DNA from: DATDCV01 sp036524155
GTDB taxonomy: Bacteria; Verrucomicrobiota; Verrucomicrobiia; Limisphaerales; UBA8199
Direction: 5' to 3'
DNA length: 32,482 bases
NCBI GenBank assembly: GCA_036524155.1
Contig: DATDCV010000214.1
Span: 1-32,482, forward strand
The notes under the pieces were generated by a model that did not search any database, had not been told where the DNA came from, and saw nothing but the letters and a program-made list of their open reading frames with translations. Within the stretch, counting starts at the first letter, position 1; each line of letters opens with the position of its first letter. The position numbers and the translations under genes were made by a program. Positions 29,427 through 32,482 of the stretch are shown here, one piece after another.

Positions 29427-29876
29427 TTAAAAGTGCCGCAGGATATCGGCCCGCTCAATCTTTGTCAGGTCCGCAGGAATGTTTTTGATGATTTTCGCGC
29501 GTACTTGCGAGTCTAGTTCCTCAACCAACTGGCCGTTGATCTCCCGGCTCGCGGCCAGCATGCAGCGGTCGAACTCTGGCGGGCGAGCCAGTTGGTTGAT
29601 GCGCTGGGCGAGCTGTCGAACCAGGCGTTTGCGCGATTCCAATTCGATATTGTGCCGCTCGCCGGCGGACATGCCTCCGCCCGGCGTCGCCCCGTCCGCC
29701 CGCGGAAACCGGCCCGCCAGGTCCGATACCTTGTCCACCAGCCGGTCGTGGGCCTGCCCGTTATCATAATGCTCGAGCAGGTCCAGGTGCGGCGCGCGAT
29801 TGGCCTGCTCGTTCGGCGTGAGTTTGTAGGCTTTGAATCCCCCTAGATCAGCGACCACCAGCAATGTGCTCTTCAT
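29427..29876 (-). CDS. Host-attachment family protein (PF10116-like)
   Basis: The ATG at 29876 starts M-K-S-T-L-L-V-V-A-D-L-G-G-F-K-A-Y; the frame extends to a GTG at 29939 but without homology-like content. The 149-aa protein has the features of the family named after a gene needed for attachment to host cells in Agrobacterium: the N-terminal strand L-V-V-A-D-L-G, the F-D-R-C-M-L-A-A-S-R-E-I-N-G segment, and the end V-R-A-K-I-I-K-N-I-P-A-D-L-T-K. The latter two resemble eRF1-like domain features (the family is related to the VLRF1/eRF1 group in some classifications). Its real role is uncertain outside that example. It is coupled with the LOG-family gene (TAA-ATG junction). Confidence 0.8.
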   Translation of the reverse strand: MKSTLLVVADLGGFKAYKLTPNEQANRAPHLDLLEHYDNGQAHDRLVDKVSDLAGRFPRADGATPGGGMSAGERHNIELESRKRLVRQLAQRINQLARPPEFDRCMLAASREINGQLVEELDSQVRAKIIKNIPADLTKIERADILRHF

Positions 29877-29990
29877 AAAGTTGCGGGTTGAACGACTGAC
29901 GGCGCCCGTCCGTATCGGCCGTCGTGCAAACAATAACACAAATTTCGCGGATGCAAACGGAACAACCGGAAATTCCGGCCGCGGCCGGCC

Positions 29991-32348
29991 TCAGCGCACC
30001 TGCCACTCGAGAATGCCGCCGGAAAACTCCGGCCGCAACTCAGCCTCGATCCGCAGGGCCGTCGTGTTCACGCTGGCAAAATTGACCGCGTTGTACTGAT
30101 CCAGCCGGGTGCCGTATTCGGAAGGCCGGTCCACCGCTTTCCAGTCGTTTCCGTCGCGATACAGAAGGCGCCAGCTTTTCGGCGTCCGGCACTCCCCCGA
30201 ACCCGTGTCGTCGAACCAATAAACCGAAACCGCCTCGACCAGGGTTGGTTTATCGAAGGTGCGCTGCACCCATTCGGTGGTGCCTTTGTGGTTCCACCAG
30301 GTGAACCGCGGAATGCCTTGGTCGCTTGAGCTCTTCGGTTCCTGGCCGTCGAAGCAGGCCGCGACCGAATCTCGCTCCCAGCAGTGCGAGGCGGCCTGCT
30401 CCTCCGTTTTCGTCGGGAACCAGACGCGCATCTCATTCGCGCCTCGGTGGCACCACGCGTAATACGGAATGCATGTCAGCCGCTCACCACCGCCGGCGGC
30501 CGACACCTGGACGGTCACCATTCCCCCCAGCACGGCCGGGTTCCATCGGGCGTCAAAACTGAGTTTCCCCGCCAGCACTTTATCCAGCACCTTTCCCCCG
30601 TTGTCCGCGCCTTCGGCGCAAAAAACCAGCGGCCCGCGCTCCAGCGCGAAGCGGTCGCGATCGGCTTTTACCGCCGTGTGGGCGACAACCCGGCGAACCG
30701 GCATCTCCATGTCCAAGGTGACCTGGTCGCCGGCCTTCCACGTTCGTTTGATTTGCGCAAAGCCTTTCACCAAAGTCAGCGCCTCGCTCTTGCCGTTGAT
30801 CGCCAGCTTCACCGCCGGGTTCAGCCCGTCGTCGTAGCGATACAGGTCGCTCGGCAGCGGCTGGTTCCGCGCCCATCCGGGGATGCGCAGGCTGAGGGTG
30901 AATTCTGCTGGTTTCGCAGGTTTCAAATCGATCCGGACAGCTCCGTCGCGGGGATAACGGGTAGTCTGCTTGATTTCCAGCGGCACGCCGGCCACCTCAA
31001 GCTTTGCCGAACCTCCCATAAACAGGTTCACGAACAACTCCCGGTCCCGCGTCGCGTAGATGTAGCTCGAGATCTCGGGGATGAACCGCACGTCGTTCAC
31101 CGGACAGCAGGAACAGCCGAACCAAGGCGCCCGCTCGGCCGAACCGTGGTTGAACTTCGCCTTGCCATCGGTTTCAAGCGGGTTGGGATAAAAGAAGCGA
31201 TCGCCGGTCATCGCCACCCCGGCCAGGAAGCCGTTGTAGATGACACGTTCGAGGACATCGAGGTACTTGGCGTCGCCGTGCAGGAGGAACATGCGTTCAT
31301 TCCAGAACGCATTGGCGATGGCCGCGCAGGTCTCGAGATACGCGTTGGCGTTCGGCAGTTCGTAATTCGCGCCAAAGGCCTCGCCGCCGGGGCTCGCGCC
31401 GATCCCGCCCGTCAGGTGCAGCTTCTGCCCGACGACGTTCTCCCACAGCCGGTCGATCGCCCGGATATACGCGGTGTCCCCGGTCAACGCCGCCACATCG
31501 GCCACGCCCGAGTAGAAATATCCCGCCCGGACCGAGTGGCCGACCGCTTCTGTTTGCTCGAGTATCGGGACGTGATCCTGCTGGTTGACTCCGAACAATT
31601 CGTGCGTCCCGGCCCGTCCCCGGATGTCGCAAAAGAACTTTGCCTGCTCCAAATACTTTCGGTCCCCCGTTGTGCGAAACAATTTCACCAAGCCGATCTC
31701 GATTTCCTCATGGCCGGGCGGGATCTGCAATTGGCCGGGCCCGCGCCCGAAGGTCTTGCAGATCAGGTCCGCGTTTTTCAGCGCGACGTTCAACAACGTG
31801 CGTTTACCCGTCGCCTGGAAATGCGCCACCGCGGCTTCGTACATGTGCCCAACGTTGTAGAGCTCGTGGCTGCCGATCAGTTTCGACCAGCGGGTCGGAC
31901 CGAAGAAATCCACGCGGGAATTGGGATTGATGGTCCGGGCCGTGTAAAGGTAACCGTCGGGTTCCTGGGCGGCCGCGATTTTCGCGATCAAGTCGTCGAG
32001 GTATTTGTCCAGCTTCGGGTCGGGATGCAACGCGAGCGTGTAGGCGGCGCCTTCAATCACTTTGAAGACATCGGAATCGTCAAACGGCGTCCCCCGAAAG
32101 TCCCCTGGCATCAGCTTGCCGGCCTTGGCGAAATTATCGATGCGGCCGGTCTCTTCGCATTTCTGGAAATCATACCAGACCGTGGTGACCCGGTTGGTTT
32201 CCAGCCGGGGCGACCAGAAGTCGTCCGCGACCCGCACCGCAGTGAAGGGAACGGGTTGGATGGGATAATCGCTCAGAGTAGCGGCCGTGCCGCCACAGCC
32301 GCTCACAGTGAGCACGCTGCCGGCGAGAACTGCTTTCCAATTATTCAT
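29991..32348 (-). CDS. GH127 (DUF1680) beta-L-arabinofuranosidase-like lipoprotein
   Basis: The ATG at 32348 gives a lipoprotein signal (V-S-G-C, Cys18). The catalytic domain (about 35-650) has the GH127 features. Counting from this start, Glu323 corresponds to the acid/base, Glu339 and Cys341 (Y-L-E-T-C) to zinc ligands, and Cys414/Cys415 (G-C-S-C-C-P) to the nucleophile/zinc pair. These positions match Bifidobacterium HypBA1 (Glu322, Glu338, Cys340, Cys417, Cys418) to within a few residues. Members remove L-arabinofuranose or related sugars from glycans. The last 130 residues (W-V-Q-R-T-F-D-K-P-T-L-V-E, W-R-L-L-Y-R-D-G) are a discoidin-like carbohydrate-binding domain. Anchored to the envelope, it suggests polysaccharide degradation at the cell surface or in the periplasm. 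Residues upstream of 32348 (to a TTG at 32429) are not part of the protein. Confidence 0.93.
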   Translation of the reverse strand: MNNWKAVLAGSVLTVSGCGGTAATLSDYPIQPVPFTAVRVADDFWSPRLETNRVTTVWYDFQKCEETGRIDNFAKAGKLMPGDFRGTPFDDSDVFKVIEGAAYTLALHPDPKLDKYLDDLIAKIAAAQEPDGYLYTARTINPNSRVDFFGPTRWSKLIGSHELYNVGHMYEAAVAHFQATGKRTLLNVALKNADLICKTFGRGPGQLQIPPGHEEIEIGLVKLFRTTGDRKYLEQAKFFCDIRGRAGTHELFGVNQQDHVPILEQTEAVGHSVRAGYFYSGVADVAALTGDTAYIRAIDRLWENVVGQKLHLTGGIGASPGGEAFGANYELPNANAYLETCAAIANAFWNERMFLLHGDAKYLDVLERVIYNGFLAGVAMTGDRFFYPNPLETDGKAKFNHGSAERAPWFGCSCCPVNDVRFIPEISSYIYATRDRELFVNLFMGGSAKLEVAGVPLEIKQTTRYPRDGAVRIDLKPAKPAEFTLSLRIPGWARNQPLPSDLYRYDDGLNPAVKLAINGKSEALTLVKGFAQIKRTWKAGDQVTLDMEMPVRRVVAHTAVKADRDRFALERGPLVFCAEGADNGGKVLDKVLAGKLSFDARWNPAVLGGMVTVQVSAAGGGERLTCIPYYAWCHRGANEMRVWFPTKTEEQAASHCWERDSVAACFDGQEPKSSSDQGIPRFTWWNHKGTTEWVQRTFDKPTLVEAVSVYWFDDTGSGECRTPKSWRLLYRDGNDWKAVDRPSEYGTRLDQYNAVNFASVNTTALRIEAELRPEFSGGILEWQVR

Positions 32349-32457
32349 ACGCGGGAACGAGGCTAACAGATCCCTGCCGCCAAAGTCCACCAACACCCTG
32401 CTGGTCGGTACCCCGCACCCCTCAGTCAACTGTGGAACGCGGCCGCTGCGGCGTGGT

Positions 32458-32482
32458 CGGCGCGCGGACTTCAGTCCGCAGC
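32458..32482. repeat. Family B palindromic repeat, cut by window edge
   Basis: The last 25 bp of the window match the left arm of the family B element at 27465-27491 exactly over their length. The preceding 27 bp (from tgtggaacgcgg at 32431) are also nearly identical to 27438-27464. Only the left arm is visible. Confidence 0.85.

Noticed and set aside
30384..32366. 660-aa open frame opposite the GH127 gene
   Set aside because: It is exactly antisense to a gene with all catalytic residues in place; long antisense frames are expected where third codon positions are GC-rich. Its translation has no motif and is rich in Arg/Val/His runs.

Overview
The window looks like a chromosomal segment of a GC-rich Verrucomicrobiota bacterium, most likely from the Limisphaerales/Pedosphaera-like group. 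This is an inference from gene content: a type II prepilin-like protein, a Planctomycete/Acidobacteria-style ECF sigma remnant, a PEP-CTERM protein, a Tat-exported Gfo/Idh/MocA oxidoreductase, a GH127 lipoprotein, BspA-type leucine-rich repeats, and many dispersed palindromic repeats. No tRNA, rRNA, CRISPR array, insertion sequence or phage gene was seen.
Layout. 1-700: 3' part of a prepilin-like gene. 717-792: an inverted-repeat element. 863-3673: a PEP-synthase/rifampicin-phosphotransferase-like enzyme. 3674-4228: non-coding apart from a broken small gene. 4229-5952: a YceI-like membrane protein and a DUF1579 protein. 6087-7841 (-): a large membrane-anchored protein of unknown function. 8131-9155 (-): an ECF sigma factor translationally coupled to a small membrane protein whose coding sequence carries an in-frame palindromic repeat. 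9416-10639 (-): an internally deleted ECF sigma factor, a lipoprotein and a SnoaL-like protein. 10817-12089 (-): a SUMF1-type protein and a small lipoprotein. 12152-12283 (-): a possible outer-membrane-protein remnant. 12513-14729 (-): a TPR protein fused to a SurA/parvulin-type isomerase. 15022-19794 (+): the most interesting cluster. 19883-20494 (-): a PEP-CTERM protein. 20592-23039 (-): a large LRR protein. 23184-25259 (+): uvrB. 25263-27373 (-): a HEAT-repeat protein and a Tat-secreted oxidoreductase. 27635-28342 (+): a methyltransferase. 28395-29876 (-): a LOG-family protein and a host-attachment-family protein. 29991-32348 (-): a GH127 lipoprotein.
How the genes may work together. The 15022-19794 cluster encodes an 888-aa lipoprotein (TolB-like, TPR, transglutaminase-like with a Cys-His-Asp triad, Sel1 repeats), a 276-aa protein with a leader-like N-terminus and an HGEGRGxxGC motif, and a radical SAM/SPASM enzyme starting 3 nt after it. 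This has the shape of an uncharacterised radical-SAM modification system whose substrate would be the 276-aa protein. A second copy of the last 24 codons of the 276-aa gene lies out of frame at the end of the 888-aa gene. It differs only at third codon positions and in the stop codon, which points to a lost paralogue. Divergent from the cluster is the TPR-isomerase gene.
Palindromic repeats, REPIN-like in shape (inverted pairs, some with self-complementary arms), occur between genes (717-792, 7931-8042, 27465-27569, 32458-end) and have also entered or extended reading frames (8422-8518; 25946-25970).
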